DNA of 64,000 nt from Bicyclus anynana. Lineage: Eukaryota > Arthropoda > Insecta > Lepidoptera > Nymphalidae. Position numbers and translations under genes: made by a program. Location of the stretch: contig NC_069085.1 of the NCBI RefSeq assembly GCF_947172395.1, positions 18,106,698 through 18,170,697 of the forward strand, in the 5' to 3' direction. Position 1 is the stretch's first letter; every line of letters starts with the position of its first letter. Positions 31,268 to 41,398 of the stretch are shown one piece after another. The notes beneath the pieces are model-generated. The model saw nothing but the letters and a program-made list of their open reading frames with translations. It did not search any database and was not told where the DNA came from.

Positions 31268-31538
31268 TAGTATACTATATTAAAGAGGAAAGATTTGATT
31301 TTGTTTGGTTTTGACTGTTTGGAAGTTTATCCTGGAGTGCTATAGGCTATATTTTATCCCCTTATTCCCAAGGAAATGGATTTTTTCGGGATAATCTATG
31401 TGTTAATCCAGAGTAAAATCTATTTCCATTCCAAATTTTAGCCAATTCGCTTCAGTAGTAGCGGCGTTAAAGAGTAACAAACATCCAAACAAACATACAT
31501 CCAAACATCCATACAAGCGTTTATAATATTAGTAGGAT
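31268..31538. mobile_element. Two opposed Helitron-like fragments
   Basis: 31268-31390 runs in plus orientation (TATAGTATACTATATTAAAG, GAGTGCTATAGGCTATATTT). 31391-31538 runs in minus orientation, from CGGGATAATCTATGTG to the 5' end TATAATATTAGTAGGA followed by T (31539). They meet at 31390, so one probably inserted into the other. Confidence 0.6.
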
Positions 31539-33097
31539 AAGCTTTATAGCTTGACTTGATTGAGGTACTCCTAAAACCTTACAAAGCATCCAAATCGCTG
31601 TGAATGAGTAGGTATTTTCAAGAATGAAGTTGCTTGTTTAGAATTGTTGGAGTATTTCATTCAGGCATTTCTATTTTTAATTCCACAACGCAGTTTCACT
31701 CGCGCCTGCGAGCGAAAACTTAGTACGAAATCGCAACCTCTAGTCTAGACGATAACAACCTACACAAATGAAATCGATTACTCGATTGTTGTTATTTGTG
31801 ATGTTTGGCATTTTTTTAGTTTACTCCTTAATAATCGATTTTTCATAAAGATATGAAAAAAACAGCAGTAAAATTCGATGAACGAATACGACAGCGTTAC
31901 GTTTTTTGTGCGGTTACGCATCTTTCACGCCGCGGCCTGCTGCTCCTCGGTTGCGCACCTTTCACTTTTCAGAAGTAGGTATTGAGACGTACATAATGTA
32001 TGCTACGGGGCAACATACACCTATTTAGACAGTCGATCTAAATGAGTAAACTCCATTCGTGCTTCGGAGCTGACACACAGTTTTTTTTTGTAATTACACA
32101 TATTATATTTATATTTATAACTAAAAAATAAAAATAAATGTAATAAAAATTATATTTTTTGTTATATTTTTGTCTGTTTTAAATTCGTACATTATGTGTA
32201 TTACGTATATTTTAACTTATTAATTACACTTCCATGGTATAAATTACACACAAATGGAACTACAAATCATAATGTACGTATTTCATTTATTCTGACGTTA
32301 CGAAACTCGCAAGGCATAAACAAAATTTATTACGAAAACCACTATCGTCGCTCGCCTGCTGTATCATTTCGTACTAAGCAGACCGTAGAGTTATGATTGT
32401 AGCGGTGCAAACTTCTTCAAATTTCGTTCTAAAAATGTCATAACTGGACTCAAAACATTATGCTTTACGACATAGAACAGAAAGTTCGTTTTTCTGTCGA
32501 CGAATTCATATTCGTACACTTACAAAATACGAAAATCACAAATAAGAGGCGGGTTTTTTATAATTTAAAGTTTAAAAAATACACGCTAAATACGCCCATT
32601 CGCTAATGCGTGAGTTTATTTCTCCAAAAATGATCTGTAAGCAGTTGATTTAAAGTTCATTTTCTTTTTCTCGTAAATGACATTCAGATTTTTGGTTTTA
32701 ATTATAAACCTAATAAAATAATAATGAACATACCTACCTCTTTACATTTAGGTAGGTACCTCTTTACATATATTTAATTTTATTACACTCTGAAACATTA
32801 AGGCGCTAACTAGGCTGAAGAAAGCTGCAAGAGTCATTTGATGAGCGATAGAGAGAGGTTTGCTCAGAATATCTCTACGAGATCAAAGCAGTAATGTGTA
32901 TTCTATTCATAAAACAAAACATCTCAATATCTAGATGAGTTGGAAAACTAAGAACACCTCAAATGATTAGTTTTTTAAGAAGGCTTACTTTTCGATCATT
33001 TTTGATTTTTAAACGACAACTATGTCCGTTTATGACTTTACTACCGCCAAAAACTTGGCAGTCCAGTCCTCATTGGTTTAATTTTTCTAGTTAGCAC
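31539..33097. other. Spacer, nothing recognised
   Basis: AT-rich. A CGCGGCCTGCTGCTCC patch at 31930 is the only GC-rich part. No gene or family recognised. Confidence 0.45.
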
Positions 33098-33176
33098 GCT
33101 TTCATCTTAGATTGCATCATCACTTACCATCAGGTGAGATTTGATTAAGGGCTTACTTGTAAAGAATAAAAAAAAT
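33098..33176 (+). mobile_element. Family B SINE 3' tail
   Basis: TTTCATCTTAGATTGCATCA, CTTACCATCAGGTGAGAT and TTGTAAAGAATAAAAAAAA are the family B tail alone, including its A-rich end. Confidence 0.7.
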
Positions 33177-33483
33177 TAGAAGCTTTTATAGAAAGGTTCC
33201 ACGCGAACGAACGACGTACTGGCCGTCTGCTAGTTAGAATATTAATCAATTCCGAGTAGTGTTATTATTGCATGTTGCGCGAAAAAGAAATAAAATCTAA
33301 TCGGTTCCAAGCAACTTTGTAGTCAAGAAATTCATCAATTAAATTGTTGAAACATAATTTGTACTGGCACATAGAAAATTGCTTTGAAATTCCAATATAC
33401 AAAAGAGTAAACAATAGATTTGTTTATTACTCGGTATTCGGAAAGAATATTTTAATTTTGCTCTATCATTATAATCGTCAGCT

Positions 33484-33514
33484 TATTTTAAGGCCTATTA
33501 CAGGCCTTAAAATA
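33484..33514. repeat. Perfect 13-bp inverted repeat
   Basis: TATTTTAAGGCCT and its exact complement around ATTAC. The following 33520-33600 stretch is unusually GC-rich (TTTGGGCCCCATGGGGCGA) and unassigned. Confidence 0.8.
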
Positions 33515-33768
33515 GAGTCGTACCGCCCTTCTTCTGCTTCTGCCTTTGGGCCCCATGGGGCGATGCTTCTGCTCTCGCCCAAACCCCTGGTGACGTCTGG
33601 GCACTTTTTAAAACTTTCAAAAAAAATTAGCGAAAACGAAAACCTCTGTATTTCATAGACGATATACAGGATCGTATTTCGAAGAATAGGCGAAACATTC
33701 ACCACAGGCAAGACAATGCCTAAATAACTTAAAAGATTATGGCTCCATAACCTATCTTTATAGACTGA

Positions 33769-33963
33769 CTAGCTGACGCCGCGCGGTTTCCCCCTGTGGT
33801 TCCCGTTCCCGTAGAAATACGGAGATAATACATAACCTATAGCCTTCCTCGATAAATGGACTATCCAATACTGAAAGAATTTTTCAAATCGGACCAGTAG
33901 TTCCTGAGATTAGCACGTTCAATCAAACAAACAAACTCTTCAGCTTTATAATATTAGTATAGA
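33769..33963 (-). mobile_element. Helitron-like element, full length (195 bp)
   Basis: Host A, CTAG (33769-33772), GCTGACGCCGCGCGGTTTCC hairpin side, the standard interior and 5' end TATAATATTAGTATAGA, then T. Same subfamily as 14808. Confidence 0.88.
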
Positions 33964-34604
33964 TTTTGTAGTCCAGAACTCCAAAATAGCACTTGTTACT
34001 TTACGAGTATTTCCCGCTATTCCCAATATGCAAACTACGCGAGCATAACCAAAGGACGACACTGGTTGTACATTTGAACTGTTTCTCTGGCGATAATGTA
34101 ATCAGCAGTTTCCACTGCGTCCCCACAGAACTCTCACAAGCGGCAGATAATTGCGCCGTGACGGAGACTCGCGCGTCAATGGGTCAACGCACTCGTTATC
34201 GACTATCGATTCAATAAACACTGCATCGGCTCGAGTGGCCACTCCATCGATTAAGTCAACAACACTACCTATATTGTCTGGCGATCTCCTTTGACCTAGC
34301 GCGTTGGTTTTTGCACGCTCTTATTCAACGTACGATGTTCGTTTGTTTATGTCTTAGGGAAAGTACTGCCGCCATTGTTATTTCTGTCGGTTTAAAGGGC
34401 ACGGTTGGTATAACCACCGGCTTATAAGGCGTAAAACCTACACCTGAAGTTGTAGAAGACAGGAGGGTACTTAGAAGAACGCTCCTTGCAACATTATTTG
34501 CATGCCCTGTAAAGTATTGCTTTGTTTTAAAGCGATGGTTTTCCGTTTAGCCATGTGCTTTTTTTGTCAATTATTACTATAAAAAATATAGTCATACTAT
34601 TTGC
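33964..34604. other. Spacer, nothing recognised
   Basis: More GC than the average of the window, especially 34080-34290, but no frame or repeat that I recognise. Confidence 0.4.
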
Positions 34605-34770
34605 ACCATCATCATCATCATGCAGTCGACGTCCACTGCAGCACAAAAACCTTTTGTAGAGACTTTCAAACATCACGGTCCTAAGACGCCTGCATTCAGC
34701 GAATCCCTGCGACTCGCTTGATGTTGTCAGTCCACCTGGTGGCAGGGTCGCCGTTTCAGTGCCTTGGCAT
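34605..34770 (-). pseudogene. RTE-type LINE 3' end fragment
   Basis: The minus strand reads RWTDNIKRVAGIR, stop, MQAS, stop, then a drifted KSLQKVFVLQWTS and a GATGATGATGATGG tail. This is the same C-terminus as at 23655 and 50640, with several stops. 5'-truncated. Confidence 0.72.
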
Positions 34771-37049
34771 CTCAGCGTCAAATTGGGTTCAACTCCTGTA
34801 AACCACTAAATTCCCGGGGGAGTTGGAGACTTTTGAGATACAAAACGCCATAAAAATTGCGTGTCTTGAGCAATATTAAAAAAAAATTAGACGTAAACAA
34901 CTCCTTATAAAGCACACACCACATACCACAGCTAGAAATGTCCAGTTTGATTACAAGCTTGCATTGGAAATGCGATAGAGAGCCGGTAAAAGCTGTCCGC
35001 CACAGAACCGGCTTGGGAAATGGATACGCGCCGTACTGCTGTGTCGCTTTGTTTATACTAATATTAGAATAATTAGCATCTGCTAATGTGACAGTGGGGG
35101 CAGATTTGGGACTTAGACCCACCACGTTGCTTCAGAGCGCGTTGCGTATAAAGGAAGCACTTAAAATCCGTAAGAGAAAAAAGGTTAAAATAGGCCCAAT
35201 CTTTTCTGAGTTGCCTAAAAACAGACTAAATTATTTTTTTCTCTTTATATATAGTAGGGGAGCCGAAGAGGGGATTTTTGCATTTACTCGAGCGCGTCAG
35301 ATGAACATAAAGGAATATACCTTGCACGTTGTTCAGTACCTCCACCAAGTATCCCTTAATATTGGTGGGTACGTTTAAGGCAATAAATAAAGTGTGCATT
35401 TCGAAAATCTGACGATTAGAGCGTAACGTAATAGAATGGGAGGGTCCCAAAGTTACAAAATAAAACCCTTAGGTATATTTCTGTTATCCAGCCACGAGCG
35501 CGGTTAATTTTTTCACTTATTTTGAATGAAATAATCTCCTGAATAATCGCTCATGTTTTCTGATGTAATAAAGTTATAATAGTAACAAAAATTGTCTTTA
35601 AAGTCTCTAGTTTTTTTTGCCCATCGCTGAAAGCGAAAAAATTATATATCTAACCATTTATTATTTCTATCATCTAATCTACCAAATCTAATAGATTCCA
35701 ATGACGCTGTAGTAATTGAAAATTTAGCATCCCGGGTTCCCCTATTATACTAGGTATGTAGATGTAGCCAATTCAACAAAAGGATTATGATTTTTCTTTG
35801 GTGATTATTTTTCGTAATGAATCTACCCGAGGGCTGCGTATTAAATATGAGTATTAACATAAATTAAATTGAATTGCCAACGATCTTGATCCACGTACAA
35901 CTGGTAGGTATTTAGGTATTATGCTGGTGTCTGGGGTTTTTACGTTTTGATACAACTGCGTATAACTTCTCGAAAATTTTCTTGTTTTTTTGTTTTAAAT
36001 TTTCAATTAATTACAATGAATTGTTATTACCTAATTAAGTATAATTATACACTCGCTTTTGTCTTGTGCGCGTGATATCTCGAAATAATAATTTGAGCCT
36101 CATTAGCTCTACGGTTGAAGGGTAGACAGAGGACCAGGATTAAATTCCCGCCTGTGTTAGATTACTTATTATTTTACTCGCCCTTAGCACTGATTTTTCA
36201 CTTAGTAGAACCATGTGAAAACACCTATGGAAATGAAATAATATACCGATGGACAAATAAATGTCTTTGCAATAAGTATTTTTTTTTGTTACATTAACTA
36301 TCGCACCAGTTGACCTATTCCCTAACTTTGGCCTATTAGCCACCTATTATAATTAACGTCAAATCATTTACAACCGCAATTTTCATATTCGGTACAGTTA
36401 ACCAAAAACATAATGTCAAACACTCGATAGTAATTTTGATCAGTTAGCAAATAGATAGATTGGTATTGAATACGAAAGCAATACGTATTAATCTATTTAA
36501 TTCTATAAAATCTCGACAGAAACATGCCATCTCTTGTCTCACTTGAAAGCCTTCGACGTAGGTCACTAGATACCAATCAAAGAACTTTCCAGACTATACT
36601 CAGACTATCTAGATAAATGTCTAGACTTTGTCAAAAATATTACCTACCCACTTTGTGAAATGTGATTTTGTTGAAGAAAAAAAAAGACTCAGTCTTAGCT
36701 ATCACAAAAAACCGCAACCTATAATAGTTAAATTGAAAAACAAAGCAGATGATGAATTTGCGAAAAGTATCAATTTATTAACAGGGGTATATAAAAAAAT
36801 AAAAACGAACAACCGATTTATACGAAGATTTACCGCGTTTCATCTTTTTTGGAGAGCCAAGATTTAGCTAAAGGGTATTTGCAGATACATCTGGGTACAA
36901 AATTCTAACTTTTTGACCTGGAAAGAAAATGAGAAACATATATATATAGGTATTGAAGATATTGAAAAATTAGTTGGTTAAAATTCAAAGGTCAAATATG
37001 ATGTCTAGTAAATACTACGTGATTTGTTGATAGTTAAAATTCAACCACT
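34771..37049. other. Spacer, nothing recognised
   Basis: Several frames of 60-115 codons occur on both strands (longest 34778-35125 minus) without family resemblance or codon signal. 36093-36145 looks like a family E SINE head (CATTAGCTCTACGGTTGAAG, GGATTAAATTCCCGCC). The stretch 35255-35310 (GGGGAGCCGAAGAGGGGATT, ACTCGAGCGCGTCAGAT) has the feel of a known interspersed repeat, which I cannot name. Confidence 0.4.
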
Positions 37050-37342
37050 TATACTAAAGCCAAACTCGATGAGTACCAACAAACAAATTAAAAGTGAGGG
37101 TATAAATCTCTAGTCATTTCACTCCTTATAATAAATATAATTAAGTTGTTAATAAATTAATGAAAATAAATTTGATTAATAAGCTTAAAACAATAAGATA
37201 TACTTAATATATTTTAAATAATATTTTATAAAATAACAATACATAATTTAAAATAAAAAGTAGTGAAATGACATGTATTTTCTACCCTCATTTCTAATTT
37301 GTTTGTTGGTAAACAGTACTCCTCGTGTATGGCTTTAGTATA
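37050..37342. mobile_element. MITE with ~75-bp inverted ends and TA flanks
   Basis: Left CTAAAGCCAAACTCG...GAGTACCAACAAACAAATTA and right TAATTTGTTTGTTGG...CGTGTATGGCTTTAG are inverted repeats with modest divergence, and the arms end in AAATGACTA/TGACATGTA-like sequence next to the AT-rich centre. TATA (or TA) flanks both ends, compatible with a Tc1/mariner-type target. About 285 bp, non-coding. Confidence 0.75.
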
Positions 37343-37385
37343 GGTACAAGTTTTTTTCATCAAATTTTGAATATTGATTTAATAA

Positions 37386-37710
37386 AATTTTAATAAAAAA
37401 AATTCAACCGACTTCCAACTCAAAAATTAACCTAAACTAAAAAGCAAAAAATAACATCTTACCTATGTGCTACCTTCTGATCAGTTTGAAGGCGGTGCCA
37501 AGCCAGTGATGTTTTAATTCAAGCCGTTTATATAACACAATTTCTGTGGTTCTTTCAGAAACGGCTTTAATTAAAACATGACACTGGATTGGCACCGCCT
37601 TCAAACTGATCAGAAGGTAGCACATAGGTAAGATGTTATTTTTTGCTTTTTAGTTTAGGTTAATTTTTGAGTTGGAAGTCGGTTGAATTTTTTTTATTAA
37701 AATTTTAATT
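37386..37710. repeat. Foldback head of composite repeat, copy 1
   Basis: Arms 37386-37529 and 37559-37710 are inverted repeats of about 145 bp (TGTGCTACCTTCTGATCAGT, GGCGGTGCCAAGCCAGTG and their complements) around a 30-base centre. The same foldback opens copy 2 at 49220-49545. Confidence 0.88.
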
Positions 37711-38681
37711 TTTTAATTTTTAGTGTTAGCAGACCTAACTGAGTGTGAACAAAAATTAATGAGCAATTAGTTGAAACGTTATTTTCGTATGATAAGTATG
37801 TAAGGCCTAAAATCCCAATTTAAATATAAAGACTATCTTAACTCATATACAAAATTTCACTCCCCCCTTATCCACACGTAATATGAATATTCAGAAAAAC
37901 GTGAAAGGTGACTGTCCTCCGTCTTCATCACCAGACCCCTATGCAGTCACAATCCATATGGGTGGAAAGTTCTCATCAATATAAAATTTATTAAGTCCAA
38001 ACACAAGGTAGCTACTGTGAACCGTCGAGGAGTTCCCTTAACTATCCTTCATCTTCATCACCAAACCTCTAATACAGTCACAACCTATCCAGGTGGAAAG
38101 CTCTCATCAATACAAAATTATCAAGTCAAAACACAAGGTAGCTACTGTGAACCGTCGAGGAGTTCCCTTAACTATCATTCGTCTTCATCACCAGACCCCT
38201 AATACAGTCACAAGCCATCTAGGTGGAAAGTTCTCATCAACACAAATTTATCAAGTCCAAACACAAGGTAGCTACTGTGAACCGTCGAGGAGTTCTCTTC
38301 ACTGTCCTTCGTCTTCATCATCAGACCCTTAATACAGTCACAACCATCTAGGTGGAAAGTTCTTATCAATACAAATAAATCAAGCCCAAACAAAAGGTAC
38401 CTGCTGTAAATCGTTGACGAGTTCCATCGTCTGTGTATCGGCTCCATCATCAGACCAACTCCAGACCTTCATAAAATTGTAGTTGTTTAAAATACCTTAT
38501 GGAAACACTAAGAAACGCACTAGCCGTCCCTACGATTTTCGAAAGTTCCTCTCGATTTCTCCAGGATGCCATCATCAGATCCTGACATGAAAAAAATGGG
38601 ACCATCCTGGAATCAAACCCTTCAAAACAAAAAAAGAATTTTCAAAATCGGTCTATAAATAACGGAATTATCGCTGGACAT

Positions 38682-38718
<37 letters not shown>

Positions 38719-38760
38719 ATACAGCCGAACGTAGAACCTCCTCCTTTTTGGAAGTCGGTT
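37406..38760. mobile_element. Composite repeat X, copy 1 (foldback + minisatellite + poly-A)
   Basis: Bounded by inverted AACCGACTTCCAA (37406) and TTGGAAGTCGGTT (38748-38760). The order inside is: foldback head, a 200-bp linker, a 130-bp tandem repeat (37910-38462), a unique segment with CATCATCAGATCCTGACATG and AATTTTCAAAATCGGTC, a long A run (38685-38717) and CGTAGAACCTCCTCC before the right end. Copy 2 (49239-50131) has the same order but fewer tandem units. No transposase is encoded; the open frames here are by-products of the tandem unit. A degenerate right end is at 6728-6775. The superfamily is unknown to me. Confidence 0.82.
37910..38462 (+). repeat. 130-bp tandem repeat, about 4 copies
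   Basis: CAGTCA landmarks lie at 37944, 38075, 38205 and 38335 (period 130-131). Each unit contains GTGGAAAG, AGTCCAAACACAAGGTAGCT, GTGAACCGTCGAGGAGTTC and TCTTCATCA. The last unit is more diverged. Confidence 0.92.
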
Positions 38761-38931
38761 AAAAATATTGAACGTTGGATTAAAGTATCAATACTTCCTG
38801 TTTATGCCATACGGGGTGTTTTAGTCCTATACTGAAATCTATGGTGGTATGAGAGCCACGTGATGTAAAACGTGATAGGTATATCCTGGCTAAACAGGAC
38901 ACTTTTAATATTCTTCTAAATATATTTTTTT

Positions 38932-39010
38932 ACTATTGAGAAAGAATACAATAAGGAACTTAAGCTAACTTATCCTAATAACTATACAAAAATGATCCTT
39001 TGCGCAAAAA
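38932..39010 (-). mobile_element. LINE 3' tail, second copy of the 8251-8470 type
   Basis: The minus strand matches TATAGTTATTAGGATAAGTT and TTCCTTATTGTATTCTTTCTC of the first copy, including the A-rich end. Confidence 0.7.
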
Positions 39011-39189
39011 GCGAAACCAGCCCTTCTTTTGAATATATTCATCCTTTCTACTAAACCAAGTCTAGGCACGGTAGAAAATTCTATGTTTATCATAGCCCCA
39101 CAGCAATTACCACTTACGGGGGTTTTTAGACCCTGTATAGTATCGAACAAATTATAATAAGGATAGGGTTGTACCTTCGCAATTAAACA

Positions 39190-39604
39190 CTGTAAGACCC
39201 AACCGCGCGCAGATATTTATTTTCCTAAATTTTGAAAATCTTAAATCACATTATTCATAGAATTTTCCTGATAGTGCAGTAACATGAAAAATGAAGAACT
39301 TTCCACACCAACTTTCAACGCTTAATTCACATTCTGATTTTAGATTTTCGCGACAAAAAGTATCCCATAACTTTCTTCGTGTAATGGTATCAAATCCTGT
39401 CAAGTTTAATTTTAATTCATTCAGTAGTTTCAGCGTGATGGCCGGTCAATAAAAACACGAACGGACAGACAGGTAAAAATAAAAAATATATATTTTCGGC
39501 TTCAATATCGATTATAATAGTGGCCCCAAACAAAAATTTTCAAAATATCTTCAATGTACAAAATTTTTACCTGTTACAGTTGTAATATTATATATATGTA
39601 TAGA
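39190..39604 (-). mobile_element. Helitron-like element (GACA subfamily), left end unclear
   Basis: Contains TCATTCAGTAGTTTCAGCGTG, a GACAGACAGG remnant, CGGCTTCAATATCGATTATA and ATCTTCAATGTACA, and ends with AATATTATATATATGTATAGA followed by T. It shares this order with 40835-41193. Confidence 0.65.
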
Positions 39605-40238
39605 TCCTCACTTAAAGCTGCCCCGTACAACCAGCGGTTTTAGCTTGTTATGATGACAGAAATACCTACACCCTTAATATTATAAGTCCCCTCTTTGCTT
39701 CGAGGACGAAAACAATAATAAGTAGAAAAATATTATATTAAGTAAAAATATTAAAGTTGTCTCGAAAATTATTAAGAAGTATATACGAAAAAATCTCGAG
39801 AATCCATTTAAGAATTTTTGAGAAATTAGATTCATAAGATTGTGATCATAAAATATTATTACCTATATAAGTGAATACAAATTTAATTAACCTTAAATGA
39901 AATTTCGCTAAAGAAAATTCGACAAATTCTTGGAAAACCTTCTAGAAAAGTCTTAAAAGAATTAGATTTATATTAGCGCGCCGCGTCCTGCCAACAGGTG
40001 CGCCGTAGGGAGGTAAACAAACGTTTTGGTCCTCACACCAACCCCCATGCCATCTCTATAGCAACGCGACCCCTTCCACGCGAGGGGAGACGGTTAACGT
40101 TTAATTCTGGAAATTTGTTGGACCATTTGGTCTAGTAATCCAGTAAACTTGTAGTAGAAGCAACATTCATTCATTTCACGTAGGCTTAGTTTACATGCTT
40201 TTTTGAAACATCATACAGATAGACCTTTTTATTAGTAA
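39605..40238. other. Spacer with a GC-rich patch and a LINE tail
   Basis: 39975-40095 is GC-rich (GCGCGCCGCGTCCTGCC, CGACCCCTTCCACGCGAGGG) and matches no repeat I know. 40170-40225 (TTTCACGTAGGCTTAGTTTA) is a minus-strand LINE tail like 57001. Confidence 0.45.
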
Positions 40239-40440
40239 CTAGCGGACGCCCGCGACTTCGTCCGCGTGAAAGTCGTTGTAAACTTTCAACTTCCCCTATC
40301 TTACCCTACCCTAACCTACCTCTACCCTACCCCAACCCTACCCTATCCCTACCCTACCCTACCCCTGCCCTACCCTACCCCTACCCTACCCTACCCCTGC
40401 CCTATCCCTACCCTACTCCTACCCTACTCATTAAGGCTGC
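40239..40440 (-). mobile_element. Helitron-like element with CCTAC array
   Basis: Host A, CTAG and hairpin GCGGACG...CGTCCGC, then GTAAACTTTCAACT and a CCTAC/CCCTA array to 40434. The 5' part is missing or replaced. The proline/tyrosine-rich frame at 40266 is a translation of the array. Confidence 0.8.
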
Positions 40441-40834
40441 ACTTCTTTATTTATTCCTCCCACCGCGAGCCGCGTCGAGCGCGGCAACCGTTACACAAAA
40501 ATAATCCTTAAAGTCCTTAAAGCATGAATTAGTATTCACGCGCAATGGTTTAGCGTATTTCATGTATAACTTTGGTGTTTCTTTATCGATTTGTATGATT
40601 CTTTTTTTATTGAATAGGTAATAATGTTAACTTTCTTATTAGGGATGAGTGATGAGTGTTATAAACATAAGAGTAGACAAATATAATTAGAAAGCTCCGA
40701 ACAGCTAAGCTATCGGGAGTTACACGTGTTATTGTGAGTCAACCATAAAAGGTAGACATATATATGCTGTTGTGTTTTTATAGATAATTTTAAGGAGAAC
40801 ATTTCCGTCATACATGATTTCTATGTAGCTTAAA

Positions 40835-41033
40835 CCATTAAGGCTGTACACGCGACGGAAGCTCAAAAAGTTGAGTAACTTCTCCCGTTTTCTCAACATT
40901 TCTCTTCACTGCTCTGCTCCTATTGATTGTAGCGTAATGAAAAGTACACTATAACCTGCCCAGGAGTATGTTGAATAATTGTACCAAGTTTCGTTAAAAT
41001 CCGTCCAGTAGTTTTTGTTTCTATAAAGAACAT

Positions 41034-41074
<41 letters not shown>

Positions 41075-41193
41075 AATTTTACTGATTGCATTTTTGGCAT
41101 CAGTATCTATCACTAATCACCCCCTGATAGTTATTTTGGAAATATATTTCATGTACAGAATTGACCTCTCTACAGATTTATTATAAGTATAGA
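40835..41193 (-). mobile_element. Helitron-like element (GACA subfamily)
   Basis: TTCTCAACATTTCTCTTCAC, GGAGTATGTTGAATAATTG, AAAATCCGTCCAGTAGTTTT, a (CAGA)n run of about 36 bases (41036-41071), GGCATCAGTATCTATCAC and the 5' end TTTATTATAAGTATAGA (to 41193), then T. The 3' CTAG end is not found next to it. Same subfamily as 39190 and 48485. Confidence 0.75.
41036..41071. repeat. (CAGA)9 microsatellite inside a Helitron
   Basis: Nine perfect tetranucleotide units. Related copies at 48715 have two and at 39465 about one, so the tract varies between copies of the element. Confidence 0.93.
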
Positions 41194-41339
41194 TAACAAT
41201 TGACGAAATAAATAAAAATAAATATAAGAATATCTCGAACGTAAAATACACGCATTAAGTAAATCGTAAATTGAAGTTTATGTAATGTGTATATTTTTTT
41301 ATGCGCGCTTGCAAATTTAAGCTTCCCTTGTTAGCTAAC

Positions 41340-41398
41340 CTAAACTTCGTTAAGCATGACTGGTAGGCCCACTACCAGTCATGCTTAACGAAGTTTAG
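41340..41398. repeat. Perfect 27-bp inverted repeat with 5-base loop
   Basis: Arms 41340-41366 and 41372-41398 (TTCGTTAAGCATGACTGGTAG and complement) are exact reverse complements around GCCCA. No relative seen in the window. Confidence 0.92.

Noticed and set aside
34778..35125. 115-codon minus-strand frame
   Set aside because: No family motif, no splice or start context, and ordinary AT-rich composition; chance is the better explanation.
37900..38450. Frames of 61-80 codons with similar peptides
   Set aside because: They are successive phases of the 130-bp tandem unit in composite repeat X, not a repeated protein family.
37910..38462. CRISPR-like repeat array
   Set aside because: Units are contiguous 130-bp tandem copies without spacers, in a eukaryotic genome.
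40266..40511. Pro/Tyr-rich 81-codon frame
   Set aside because: It is the translation of the CCTAC array in a Helitron.
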